Shown here: in pieces, positions 54,669 through 63,478 of the stretch | Layout: every line of letters starts with the position of its first letter | Position numbering within the stretch: position 1 is the first letter of the stretch | Source of the DNA: JALZUE01 sp051251725 | Lineage (GTDB): Bacteria > Pseudomonadota > Gammaproteobacteria > Enterobacterales > Alteromonadaceae | Assembly (NCBI GenBank): GCA_051251725.1 | Contig: JBPOFN010000001.1 | Span: forward strand, 309,497-373,496 | Direction of reading: 5' to 3' | Length of the DNA stretch: 64,000 nucleotides | Position numbers and translations under genes: made by a program | Notes under the pieces: generated by a model | Database searches by the model: none | Seen by the model: the letters and a program-made list of their open reading frames with translations, nothing else | What the model was told of the DNA's origin: nothing

Positions 54669-55186
54669 TTACTTCATCCACAACAGAGGATGACGAACTG
54701 GCAGGTTGCGCAATACTTCATAGGTTGTTGGATCTGCCTCCAACTTTTGCCAGAGCGAGAAATATTCTGCTTTTTGCTTGTGGTCACCAACTAAATCAGC
54801 AAGTGTTGCTGCCTGTAATGACCAACAAACACCATGATTATTCGGGTGGTCGCGCTCAGTTTTGCCAAAAGGATGGGGATTCATCCAAGTTAAATATTCA
54901 CTAAACCAGGCTTTGATCGCGGTTTGCTCTGCTGTTGGAAAACCAGCTGACTGCATTAATATTTTTGCGCCACGAGCCACTTCAACCAAATGCAAAGTAT
55001 CAATCAAACCAATACTACGACCTCACCTTTACTCGCTTGGCCATATTTCAAACTTGGCTTCATTTTCGTTTGTTCGTTAACAAACCAAGCGTTTAAATAT
55101 GCCCGAGCCTTAACAGCATATTCAGCTTTTGGGGCAATAATATTACTTAAACGGATCATTGATAATCTGTGGGCAACAAAACACAA
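54669..55186 (-). pseudogene. Decayed alginate lyase (PF05426-type) gene
   Basis: Two frames join into one alginate-lyase-like sequence. The first has AEYAVKARAYLNAWFVNEQTKMKPSLKYGQASKGE. After a 1-nt shift near 55019-55024 the second gives GRSIGLIDTLHLVEVARG, then NNHGVCWSLQAATLADLVGD. Restoring one G in GGTGAGGTCG rejoins them. The N-terminal part is missing: no start codon but TTG, and no signal peptide. The jump from the NNHG region to the final RNLPVRHPLLW also looks shortened. Intact enzymes depolymerise brown-algal alginate. A sequencing error could explain the frameshift but not the truncation. Confidence 0.78.
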
Positions 55187-55338
55187 GCCTGCTTTTAATT
55201 GACTATGTATGAATAATGACAGATAAACAGAATTGATAATTATTGATTTTAGATCATAAATGAGCGAATTAAGAGCTAACCAGCGGGTAATACTAAACGA
55301 ACTTAATCGCGTTTGTTTAGTATTACGCCAGCACCAGG

Positions 55339-56271
55339 TTAATCTTCAAGCGTGGCAAGTTGCTCTAAAAAGTTTAAGCTTGGGGCAAAAAATGCCGCAC
55401 CGGTTTCCGCTTGTGTATATTTCAATAAATGATCGAAGTTACCTTCATCATCGGTATGGATCATTGCTTTTAGCATAGTTTCAAACGGTTTCGCCGAGTG
55501 ACAATAAGAAACAAAAAACAAACCTTGCAGCTTCATATCACCATACGGCATGCTTTGCCTTAATATTTCAATACTCTCGCCATTTTCATCTTTTATATTT
55601 ACTTTTTTGGTATGGGCGGTGGCTGGTTTATCTTCACTGGCATATTCAACATTATCAACTTTAGTTCTGCCAATAACATCTTCTTGCTGTTTTTGCTCAA
55701 CAGTATTCCATAAATTCATATTATGGCGATAACGCTGAATATGAAGATAACTACCACTAGCAAATTGACTTTCGGCCTCATCAGATACTAGCGCCACTGC
55801 TCGTTTATGAAAACCTTTAGGGTTTTCAGTACCATCAACAAAACCGGTTAAATCACGACCATCTAAAAAGCGAAAAGCACGAACTTGCTCAACTAGTTCG
55901 ACACTATTGGCAAATAACTCGGTAACTTTCGTACTAACAATATGATTAACGTCAGCACGGTCACTACGGATCTCTATATACAAGTCGTAACTCATTGACG
56001 GCGCAAAGCGGTCATCACAAGCCATGGCCGAAAAAGGGTATAACTCTTTCGGGCGGCCGTGCGGATATAACTCATCCCAATAATTAGCGCCAATGGCAAT
56101 AACACCGGTTAAATTCGCTTCAGAATAATGATCGGCATAAGTATCAAATAACTTGGGTAATCGCGATAGTGCTTGGCGTAGATAAGCACTATCATCTTCT
56201 ATGACATTAAATAATAAATAATAACCATGTAAGCTTGGCTCGGCACAAACACCAAATTGTTCTCTTGCCAT
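55339..56271 (-). CDS. DyP-type haem peroxidase
   Basis: 310 residues. The DyP signature is seen in FLDGRDLTGFVDGTENPKG, followed by the proximal-histidine region HIQRYRHNMNLW and the arginine-bearing segment IGRTKVDN. The C-terminal FVSYCHSAKPFETMLKAM is typical of the YfeX-like class B group. It reduces peroxide with a haem cofactor; the natural substrate is unknown. No encapsulin gene is adjacent. Confidence 0.93.
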   Translation of the reverse strand: MAREQFGVCAEPSLHGYYLLFNVIEDDSAYLRQALSRLPKLFDTYADHYSEANLTGVIAIGANYWDELYPHGRPKELYPFSAMACDDRFAPSMSYDLYIEIRSDRADVNHIVSTKVTELFANSVELVEQVRAFRFLDGRDLTGFVDGTENPKGFHKRAVALVSDEAESQFASGSYLHIQRYRHNMNLWNTVEQKQQEDVIGRTKVDNVEYASEDKPATAHTKKVNIKDENGESIEILRQSMPYGDMKLQGLFFVSYCHSAKPFETMLKAMIHTDDEGNFDHLLKYTQAETGAAFFAPSLNFLEQLATLED

Positions 56272-56371
56272 AAAATTTCCTGCAAACCGTTAACTGAAGA
56301 TATGTCTTTAATTTTACACAAAAATTATACTTTGACAGCAATTGTTTAGTAAAAAATTAAAAAGCTTAAAT

Positions 56372-56603
56372 AAAAGGCTAAAAGCTTGAAGCAAGTAACA
56401 AAGCCTGCCGGTTTTATGTATTGCTTCGAGCCTCTAGCTTTTCGCAAAAGAAGGCTTGATGTTTGAAACAAGTAACAAAGCCTACCGGTTTTATGTATTG
56501 CTTCGAGCCTCTAGCTTTTCGCAAAAGAAGGCTTGATGTTTGAAGCAAGTAACAAAGCCTGCCGATTTAGTGTTTTTCTTCGAGCTTCCTGCGAAAAAGT
56601 GCA
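56372..56603. repeat. 77-bp tandem repeat, about three copies
   Basis: CAAGTAACAAAGCC recurs at 56392, 56469 and 56546, an exact 77-nt period. The first two copies match in all but a few positions; the third decays after about 45 nt. Within each unit AAAAGCT and GAAGCAA pair with TTGCTTC and AGCTTTT, so each can fold as an imperfect hairpin. No ORF runs through it. The rest of the 396-nt spacer (56272-56667) holds only the amtB terminator. Confidence 0.9.
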
Positions 56604-56630
56604 AAAAAAAGCCCCGCTAAGCGAGGCCTT
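56603..56630 (-). terminator. Terminator after amtB
   Basis: GGCCTCGC/GCGGGGC with a TTA loop on the minus strand, followed by eight T; it lies 38 nt after the amtB stop codon and directly abuts the 77-bp repeat. Confidence 0.88.
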
Positions 56631-56667
56631 TCATTAAGTGTTAACTTAATCGATTAGTAACAATCAA

Positions 56668-57930
56668 TTATTTAGAGAACTCAGGGTATGCTTCCATACC
56701 ACATTCAGCCATATCAACACCTTCATATTCTTCTTCTTCACTAACACGGATACCCATTACAGTTTTAATAATGAACCATGTTGCAAAGCTAGTTAAGAAT
56801 ACCCAACCAAAGATAGTTGCAGCACCAATTAACTGGCCAGAGAATGAAGAACCATCATTAGTTAATGGCACTAATAATAAACCAAATAAACCAACAACAC
56901 CGTGAACTGAGATAGCACCTACTGGGTCATCAATTTTCGCTTTATCTAAAGCTAAGATTGAAAGTACAACAATTACACCAGCGATTGCGCCAAATAATGT
57001 AGCTTGAATAGCTGTTGGTGTCGAAGGTTCAGCAGTAATAGCAACTAGACCCGCTAAGGCACCGTTTAAACACATAGTTAAATCAGCTTTCTTAAATAAG
57101 ATGCGAGCGAACACTAATGCTGCTACTGCACCACCGGCTGCTGCTGCGTTAGTATTTAAGAATACCATAGCAACTGAATGTGCATTACCGATATCACCTA
57201 ATTTTAATACAGAACCACCGTTGAAACCGAACCACCCCATCCATAAGATGAAAGTACCAATAGTAGCAAGTGGTAAGTTAGCACCAGGAATCGCGTTTAC
57301 TTTTCCGTCAGCTGTGTATTTACCTTTACGAGCACCAAGTAATAATACACCCGCTAATGCTGCAGCAGCACCGGCCATGTGAACAATACCTGAACCTGCG
57401 AAGTCAGAGAAACCTAAGTCGCCTAAAGTATAAAGACCAAATACTGCATTACCGCCCCAAGTCCAGCTACCTTCCATTGGATAGATAAAACCAGTTAAAA
57501 CAACAGTAAATATTAAGAAAGACCACAATTTCATACGCTCAGCTACAGCACCAGAAACGATAGACATAGCAGTAGCAACGAATACTACTTGGAAGAAGAA
57601 GTCAGAAGCAGCAGAATAAATTGCTCCACCTGTAAATCCGTCTTCACGTGCAGCGAAATCTTTTAATACTGCATCTGCATCAACAGCTTCGATACCATTT
57701 AAAAATACACCACCACCGTACATGATGTTGTAACCAATCACTAAATACATAATACAAGAGATAGCATATAAGGCTACGTTCTTAGTAAGAATTTCAGTGG
57801 TGTTTTTAGAACGAACTAAACCAGCTTCTAACATTGAGAAACCAGCAGCCATCCACATTACCAAAGCACCACAAACTAAGAAATAGAATGTGTCCATGGC
57901 ATATTGAAGGTGAAAAATATTTTGTTCCAT
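56668..57930 (-). CDS. amtB: Ammonium transporter AmtB
   Basis: 420 residues with eleven hydrophobic helices. Conserved blocks: MWMAAGFSMLEAGLVRSKNT, DFAGSGIVHMAGAAAALAG (first pore histidine), FILWMGWFGFNGGS and GAISVHGVVGLFGLL (second pore histidine). It conducts ammonium and is gated by GlnK. The start lies 14 nt after glnK. No N-terminal signal peptide of the E. coli type is seen. Confidence 0.97.
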   Translation of the reverse strand: MEQNIFHLQYAMDTFYFLVCGALVMWMAAGFSMLEAGLVRSKNTTEILTKNVALYAISCIMYLVIGYNIMYGGGVFLNGIEAVDADAVLKDFAAREDGFTGGAIYSAASDFFFQVVFVATAMSIVSGAVAERMKLWSFLIFTVVLTGFIYPMEGSWTWGGNAVFGLYTLGDLGFSDFAGSGIVHMAGAAAALAGVLLLGARKGKYTADGKVNAIPGANLPLATIGTFILWMGWFGFNGGSVLKLGDIGNAHSVAMVFLNTNAAAAGGAVAALVFARILFKKADLTMCLNGALAGLVAITAEPSTPTAIQATLFGAIAGVIVVLSILALDKAKIDDPVGAISVHGVVGLFGLLLVPLTNDGSSFSGQLIGAATIFGWVFLTSFATWFIIKTVMGIRVSEEEEYEGVDMAECGMEAYPEFSK

Positions 57931-57944
57931 TTTTGAATTACCTC

Positions 57945-58283
57945 TTATATCGCTTGAGTATCTAATTCGCCGGTGCGAATACGTACTGCGTGTTGTAGAT
58001 CGTATACAAAGATTTTACCGTCGCCGATTTTACCTGTGTAAGCTGCTTTCGTAATTGCTTCAACTAAACGCTCAACAATGTCGTCGTTAACAGCAACTTC
58101 TAATTTAACTTTTGGTAAAAAATCTACTTGGTATTCTGCACCACGATATAATTCTGTATGGCCTTTCTGACGCCCAAAACCTTTCACTTCGCTAACGGTT
58201 AAACCTTCAACGCCGATTTCTGAAATGGCTTCGCGAACATCGTCAAGCTTAAATGGCTTTATGATTGCACTAACTAGTTTCAT
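57945..58283 (-). CDS. glnK: Nitrogen regulatory protein P-II
   Basis: 112 residues, full length. The T loop reads KGHTELYRGAEYQVDFLPK with the uridylylation tyrosine in RGAEY. The B and C loops are intact (TGKIGDGKIFV, VRIRTGE). It senses 2-oxoglutarate and ATP/ADP and blocks AmtB when nitrogen is plentiful. The glnK-amtB pair and the promoter described upstream make this glnK, not glnB. Confidence 0.97.
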   Translation of the reverse strand: MKLVSAIIKPFKLDDVREAISEIGVEGLTVSEVKGFGRQKGHTELYRGAEYQVDFLPKVKLEVAVNDDIVERLVEAITKAAYTGKIGDGKIFVYDLQHAVRIRTGELDTQAI

Positions 58284-58320
58284 TACTGTCTCTCCTACGA
58301 GTTTTTTTGTTTTAACTATT

Positions 58321-58335
58321 ACAATAGCTGTGCCA
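58321..58335 (-). promoter_or_regulatory. Sigma-54 promoter of glnK-amtB
   Basis: On the minus strand TGGCAC, five bases, TTGT matches the -24/-12 consensus (TGGCAC-N5-TTGC) but for one base. The predicted start site near 58310 leaves a leader of about 27 nt that contains GGAGA before the glnK ATG. Confidence 0.8.
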
Positions 58336-58398
58336 CTATTTTATTTACTATAAAAACAACAACTTAAAACAAAAACACTACAAAGAAACAAAACAACC

Positions 58399-58415
58399 TG
58401 CACCACAGTGAAGCA
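58399..58415 (+). promoter_or_regulatory. NtrC-like binding site, proximal
   Basis: TGCACCACAGTGAAGCA agrees with TGCACCAAAATGGTGCA at 13 of 17 positions. It is centred about 97 nt upstream of the predicted glnK start. Confidence 0.65.
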
Positions 58416-58429
58416 CCAAATACTTAGTT

Positions 58430-58446
58430 GGCATCATTGCGGTGCA
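58430..58446 (-). promoter_or_regulatory. NtrC-like binding site, distal
   Basis: Minus-strand TGCACCGCAATGATGCC agrees at about 13 of 17 positions. Its centre is 31 nt from the proximal site, three helical turns, as in classical NtrC enhancers. The remaining spacer to 58672 shows no other element. Confidence 0.65.
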
Positions 58447-58672
58447 AAAATAACACAAAAACCAGAAAGCCTTTTTGGGTCATTAGTATTTGCCTGCCAT
58501 TACGCTTGCTACGTTTATTTTTTAAGCTAAAAATTCCAGCGCCAGTAAAAATCTCTGCAATTTATTTACTATGCGATAGTCGCCAACAAAACAAACTTGC
58601 CTGATAGGAATTTTTTGCTAGAATTTTTAATGCTTACATGATGTGGGTAGCAATAAATAAAAGGATTTTATT

Positions 58673-59347
58673 ATGGAAAGAACTCCCTTACAGCGCGCTG
58701 CTTTATTATTACTATTACTTTCATTCACCTTTAGCCCTCAATATGCTTTTGCTGGCTTAGTTTTTATTAACGAATTTCACTATGACAATAGTGGGAGTGA
58801 TGTTAATGAAAAAATTGAATTAGCCGCGCCTATTAACACCAATACCGATAATTTATTACTGCGACTTTATAATGGTGATAAAAATGAAAAGTATCATGAG
58901 ATTTCTTTACTCGGGCAAAACTTTATCAATATTAACAATGGCTTTGGTTTTTTAGTGATTGATTTCTCTTCGATACAAAATGGCGCAGCTGACGGCATTG
59001 CTTTGTTTGATAATAATATACTGCAGCAGTTTTTATCTTATGAAGGGACATTGACCATCACTGACGATCTACTTGATAATGTCGCCAGTATCGACATTGG
59101 CGTTAGTGAGAACGGAGCAACTCTGGCATCACAATCTTTACAGCTGGTTGGTACCGGTAATCGCTATCAAGACTTTACTTGGCAAGCTAATGTCAGTAAT
59201 ACCTTCGGCGAGGTAAATAACCAGCAATTATTTACCCGTGTTAACGAACCTAATTTATTTTTATTTATCTGCACGGTGTCAGTGATATTATTATGGCGCA
59301 ACAGACATAAAAATATTATCGCTAAAACACCGTTCGTATTAAATTGA
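58673..59347 (+). CDS. Secreted lamin-tail-like protein with possible PEP-CTERM-type anchor
   Basis: 224 residues. A signal peptide ends near FAG. The middle, beginning LVFINEFHYDNSGSDVNEKIELAAPIN, resembles the start of lamin-tail or related extracellular domains. The C-terminus has VNEPNLFLFICTVSVILLWRNRHKN: an EP pair, one hydrophobic span and a basic cluster, the layout of PEP-CTERM sorting signals, though followed by 12 more residues. No exosortase is in the window. It may be a surface protein; the anchor assignment is inference. Confidence 0.6.
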   Translation: MERTPLQRAALLLLLLSFTFSPQYAFAGLVFINEFHYDNSGSDVNEKIELAAPINTNTDNLLLRLYNGDKNEKYHEISLLGQNFININNGFGFLVIDFSSIQNGAADGIALFDNNILQQFLSYEGTLTITDDLLDNVASIDIGVSENGATLASQSLQLVGTGNRYQDFTWQANVSNTFGEVNNQQLFTRVNEPNLFLFICTVSVILLWRNRHKNIIAKTPFVLN

Positions 59348-59408
59348 CCAAGTTACACAATATAAGCTGAGCAAATATCATCAACATTACTAATATTACC
59401 CCCACATC

Positions 59409-60965
59409 ATGAAAGATATTAAAGTGTTACACCAACAAGCTCAGCTGGCGCTTAATCAACAAAATTATCAGCTAGCTCATCAACTCATCATCGAAATATT
59501 ACAGCTCGATAAATTTTTTGCTGACGGTTATTTTTTGTTAGCAATGATCGCCAGTAGCCATAACAATCAAATTAAAGCTTTAACGCTTATCGATCAAGCT
59601 CATCGATTAGCGCCGAGCAACAATGAATATATCGCTTATTTAGCCAAACATTACGCAATAGACAATCAAGCAGTAAAGGCAGTTCAAACCCTAACTAAGC
59701 TCAATTACAGCCAAGCTATCAATAATGCATTAACGCTCGATACCATAGGTGTCGCTTTCAGTAAAATAGGTTTACATCAAAGTGCTGTGAAGTATTTCAA
59801 ACAAGCAGTCGCACTTAACCCTAACAATGCTAATTTTCATTTTAACTTAGCGGCATCATTAAAGTTTATCGGTGAAATAAAACCGGCTAAACAAGCTTAC
59901 GAAACCACGATTAAATTAAAGCCTAGTCACTATAAAGCGCATTTAGCCTTAGCGGGTTTAGGTGATATTAACGCTGATAATAACCATATCAAGCAGCTCA
60001 ATGAGCTCTTTCAACAAGCAAACCAAGTTGATGATAAGTTATATTTAGGCCACGCTTTGGCGAAGGAATATGAAGCATTACAACAATACGATCAAAGCTT
60101 TGCCGCTTTGCTGGCAGCAAAAGCGAAGAAATTGAAAAGTTTAGATTATACGTTAGCGCAAGATCAGTCATTATTTCATGCTTTAGAGCAACATTTTAAA
60201 ATTAAGCCGACAGCTGCTGGTCACCCGTCAAGTGAAGCTATTTTTGTTGTTGGGATGCCGCGCACAGGTACAACCTTAGTTGAACGGATTTTATCAAAAC
60301 ACAGTGATGTTACCAGTGTCGGCGAATTACAAAACTTTGGTTTACTGTTTAAACAAATGTGCCAAACAACAAGCAACCGAGTGATTGATGCTGAAACCAT
60401 TAACGCCAGCCAGCAGATTAATTATCAGCAACTAGGGCTAGACTATATCCAAAGCACACGAGCATTAACCGGCACTACCGCAAAGTTTGTTGATAAAATG
60501 CCGCTCAATTTTTTATATGTCGGTTTTATTTTACAAGCCCTACCAAATGCTAAGATTGTTTGCTTAGATCGCCAGCCGATCGATACTATTATCAGTAATT
60601 TCAAACAGCTGTTCGCGGTTAATCAATCTTATTATAATTATTCTTATAGCCTTGCTTGGACTACTGAATTTTATCAGATGTTTAAAAAACTAATTCAGCT
60701 CTGGCAAGTTCAATATCCTGATAATTTTTATCTGGTCAATTATGAAGAACTGGTTAATCTGCCGGAAATAAATGCGAAAAAACTCGTTGAATTTACCGGC
60801 TTAACTTGGCAACCGCAATGCCTAGAAATTGATAAAAACACCAGCCCAGTAGCAACCGCAAGCGCGGTACAAGTTAGACAACCAATTAATAATAAATCGG
60901 TCGGGTTTTGGCAAAACTATCGAGCTTATTTAGCTGAAACAATCAGCCAACTAGAAGATGTATAG
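59409..60965 (+). CDS. TPR-containing sulfotransferase
   Basis: 518 residues. The N-terminal half (about 1-230) is a run of TPR-like helices (ALNQQNYQLAHQLIIEILQL, HQSAVKYFKQAVALNPNNANFHFNLA). The C-terminal half is a PAPS-dependent sulfotransferase: IFVVGMPRTGTTLVERIL is the 5'-phosphosulfate loop, FVDKMPLNFLYVGFI a middle block, and CLDRQPIDTIISNF the 3'-phosphate region. The acceptor is unknown: protein tyrosine or polysaccharide. Same strand as the surface-protein gene 61 nt upstream. Confidence 0.85.
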   Translation: MKDIKVLHQQAQLALNQQNYQLAHQLIIEILQLDKFFADGYFLLAMIASSHNNQIKALTLIDQAHRLAPSNNEYIAYLAKHYAIDNQAVKAVQTLTKLNYSQAINNALTLDTIGVAFSKIGLHQSAVKYFKQAVALNPNNANFHFNLAASLKFIGEIKPAKQAYETTIKLKPSHYKAHLALAGLGDINADNNHIKQLNELFQQANQVDDKLYLGHALAKEYEALQQYDQSFAALLAAKAKKLKSLDYTLAQDQSLFHALEQHFKIKPTAAGHPSSEAIFVVGMPRTGTTLVERILSKHSDVTSVGELQNFGLLFKQMCQTTSNRVIDAETINASQQINYQQLGLDYIQSTRALTGTTAKFVDKMPLNFLYVGFILQALPNAKIVCLDRQPIDTIISNFKQLFAVNQSYYNYSYSLAWTTEFYQMFKKLIQLWQVQYPDNFYLVNYEELVNLPEINAKKLVEFTGLTWQPQCLEIDKNTSPVATASAVQVRQPINNKSVGFWQNYRAYLAETISQLEDV

Positions 60966-61027
60966 TTAAGACTGAACGTTAGCACAGATAAGTCTGTATC
61001 TTAGTTATCAACTAACGTCGTGAAAGC

Positions 61028-61062
61028 AAAAAAAGGAGAATAGCGAACTATTCTCCTTTTTT
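61028..61062. terminator. Bidirectional terminator between the sulfotransferase and TonB receptor genes
   Basis: A perfect 15-bp stem AAAAAAGGAGAATAG and its complement around a CGAA tetraloop. T runs flank it in both directions, between convergent stops at 60965 and 61086. Confidence 0.93.
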
Positions 61063-61085
61063 AATTTTTGTTTTCTCGCTACTAA

Positions 61086-63254
61086 TTAAAAGCTATAGCT
61101 GTAACCTAAGGTTAAGGTTCTTGGTTTGCCAACCATAATTGAACCATGCGTTTTAGTGGCAACATATTCTTCATCTAATAAGTTATCAATATTTAAACTG
61201 ACTTTTTGCTGATTAGTTAAACTATAATGTGCTGCTAAATCAACAACAGTGCGGCTATCAATGCCATTAACATCTTGTCCTTGACCAGCTGTAGTACGCA
61301 TTTCATCGGTATAACGAATAATAGCATCACCGCGCCATTTTTCACCAACCACAGCTACTGATAGTTGTAATTGATTTTCTGGTACGTAAGGTAATGCATC
61401 ACCTTTCACTACATCATTCCAAGTTTCTAAACTTGATGAAAAGTCATTTAAAAACTCTGTTGAGGTATAGGTATAAGTTAAATCAATCGGTACTGCAAAA
61501 CCACCAGCTGTTAGCTCTTTCGCAACTTTTAACTCTAAGCCTTTTACTTCCACAGCTCCGGCATTGTACTGATTACCAATATTGTCATCATTACAACCTT
61601 GGCTGGCAGTACAGTTACCGTGCATATTTTCATAATCAGAGAAAAACACTAACGCTTCAGCGCGTAACTGCTCAGAGTTATAACGGGCACCAAATTCATA
61701 GTTAACACTTTCTTCATTCTCTGAACTTTCATTTCCTGGTGCTGGCGGCGCGAAACCTTTTTGAACACCACCCACTAATAATAAATCATCATTTAATCGA
61801 TAAGTTACCGCAAGCGATGGTAATAACACATCAACAGCATTACGTTTGTAGCTAGGGTTATTAATTCTAGCGCTGTCTGCTTTGCCCCAGTCATGGCGTG
61901 ATATTGTCATGTCTTCATAACGTAGGCCGGCATTAACGACAAGCTTACCAAAAGTGTATTCATCATGAACAAAGATTGCTAAAGCTTCTGCGCTATCAAC
62001 ACGGTTTGAATCGGTACCTGCAACACCCGCTGAGGTTTGAATCATTTGGTAACTTTGATCAAGTAGATATTCATCAACCCATTGGAAGCGATCCATTTCA
62101 TCTTCATGATAACGCACACCGATCGTTAGCTGGTGGTCATTTAAATCAGCGTATAAAAATGATTGAATACCTTGTGATAAATAATCACGGTTGTTCGCTT
62201 TAATTTCAACAGCTAAACCATCAATTGAAGCAGCATTGTCAAAGGCAGCAGCAGCTTCGATACCGCCAGAGCCTAAACTCTCGCCGCCTACTTTATTGGT
62301 TTTGTACCAGTTACGATGAAAGTCATTGTAATAAGCACTTGAAGAAAGCATTAACGTCGGAGATAAATCAATACTGTGATTTAGTTGTAATTGCTTGTGC
62401 TCTGTAGCCATATTATCTAACTGTGAAGCTGAGTATCGAACATAAGGATCAGCAGAAAAATCAGCTGAGGTAATGCCCATATAAGTTTCATCTGAGTCTT
62501 CATCAGAGTATTTAACTTTCACTTCAAGTTCTTGATAATATTTTGCGTCTTGATCAGAATTGATTTTTACTTTAGCTAAGATGTCATTTTTAACAAAACC
62601 AGTTTCACGATCGCTATTCTTAATATCTTTAAAGCCATCAGCTTGATAACGATATACTTCAACAACAGAACTTACGCGCTCACCACTACCACCTACATGA
62701 GCATGTAACTTTCCATAACCGTCTTCACCAGCCTGTAATTTCACTTGACCGGCAACTGCTGCATCAGGGATTTGACGCGATAACATGTTTACCACACCAC
62801 CTGTGGTTCTTGGACCATACATAGCACTAGAAGTACCTTTTAATACCTCTACTTGCTCCATACGACCAGCCGTCGGAAAGTAATAAGCTGACGGCGCAGA
62901 ATAAGCAGCCGGTGCAGCTAATACACCATCTTCCATTATCGTTACTTTTTCACTACGATTTTGGCCGGTACCGCGCATACCTACGTTAGGGCGTAAGCCG
63001 TAACCATCTTCTTCCAAAACATAAACGCCAGGAATAGAAGTTAGTGTTCGCATAATGTCAGAATAATCGAATTTCTCTAACTCTTCTTTCGAGATCATAT
63101 GTGCACTACCTGGCACATCATTAACCGGGTTTCTATCACCAAAAATAGATAGATGCTCAGTGTCGTCTGGCTTGTCTGCAACTGCAGCAAAAGACAAGGT
63201 TGAAAGTACTGCGCTAGCAATTAGTGATAAAGATACTTGTGTACGGCTGCTCAT
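61086..63254 (-). CDS. TonB-dependent receptor, FecA-like
   Basis: 722 residues with a signal peptide ending AVA. The plug has SIPGVYVLEEDGYGLRPNVGMRGTG and VLKGTSSAMYGPRTTGGVVNML, and the barrel ends in the expected aromatic residue (TLGYSYSF). The GLRPNVGMRG pattern resembles FecA-type ferric-citrate receptors. No fecIR or periplasmic transport genes adjoin it, and the N-terminal signalling domain of FecA is missing, so it is transport-only. The ligand is a guess; iron chelates are likely given the Fur-like site upstream. Confidence 0.88.
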   Translation of the reverse strand: MSSRTQVSLSLIASAVLSTLSFAAVADKPDDTEHLSIFGDRNPVNDVPGSAHMISKEELEKFDYSDIMRTLTSIPGVYVLEEDGYGLRPNVGMRGTGQNRSEKVTIMEDGVLAAPAAYSAPSAYYFPTAGRMEQVEVLKGTSSAMYGPRTTGGVVNMLSRQIPDAAVAGQVKLQAGEDGYGKLHAHVGGSGERVSSVVEVYRYQADGFKDIKNSDRETGFVKNDILAKVKINSDQDAKYYQELEVKVKYSDEDSDETYMGITSADFSADPYVRYSASQLDNMATEHKQLQLNHSIDLSPTLMLSSSAYYNDFHRNWYKTNKVGGESLGSGGIEAAAAFDNAASIDGLAVEIKANNRDYLSQGIQSFLYADLNDHQLTIGVRYHEDEMDRFQWVDEYLLDQSYQMIQTSAGVAGTDSNRVDSAEALAIFVHDEYTFGKLVVNAGLRYEDMTISRHDWGKADSARINNPSYKRNAVDVLLPSLAVTYRLNDDLLLVGGVQKGFAPPAPGNESSENEESVNYEFGARYNSEQLRAEALVFFSDYENMHGNCTASQGCNDDNIGNQYNAGAVEVKGLELKVAKELTAGGFAVPIDLTYTYTSTEFLNDFSSSLETWNDVVKGDALPYVPENQLQLSVAVVGEKWRGDAIIRYTDEMRTTAGQGQDVNGIDSRTVVDLAAHYSLTNQQKVSLNIDNLLDEEYVATKTHGSIMVGKPRTLTLGYSYSF

Positions 63255-63320
63255 TAAATGGCTCTCTCAAAAAGTTCGATTAACAGATAAATTTTAATTG
63301 CCGCTATAATACACAAAAAC

Positions 63321-63358
63321 AAATGCAAATACGAATAAATATCATTAAGAATCTTAAT
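63321..63358 (-). promoter_or_regulatory. Possible Fur box and palindrome upstream of the TonB receptor
   Basis: Minus-strand AATGATATTTATTCG (in 63321-63346) resembles the Fur consensus, 11 of 16 positions by my alignment. Next to it ATTAAGA-A-TCTTAAT at 63344-63358 is a perfect 7-1-7 palindrome. Both lie 65-105 nt before the receptor start. Confidence 0.45.
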
Positions 63359-63478
63359 CTATTTATATTTAATTGTTCTAACGTAATAAATTAGAGTATT
63401 TAGGTAAAAAAGATTAAATAAAAGCTAATAGCTGCCGATAAAACAAGCAAATACACTTTTTGGCATAAATCGGTAAAG

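Noticed and set aside
56372..56603. CRISPR array
   Set aside because: The whole 77-nt period is conserved, so there are no variable spacers, and no cas gene is present.
61394..61705. Plus-strand open frame rich in Leu and His
   Set aside because: It is antisense to the TonB receptor and its composition is what the reverse complement of beta-barrel coding sequence gives.
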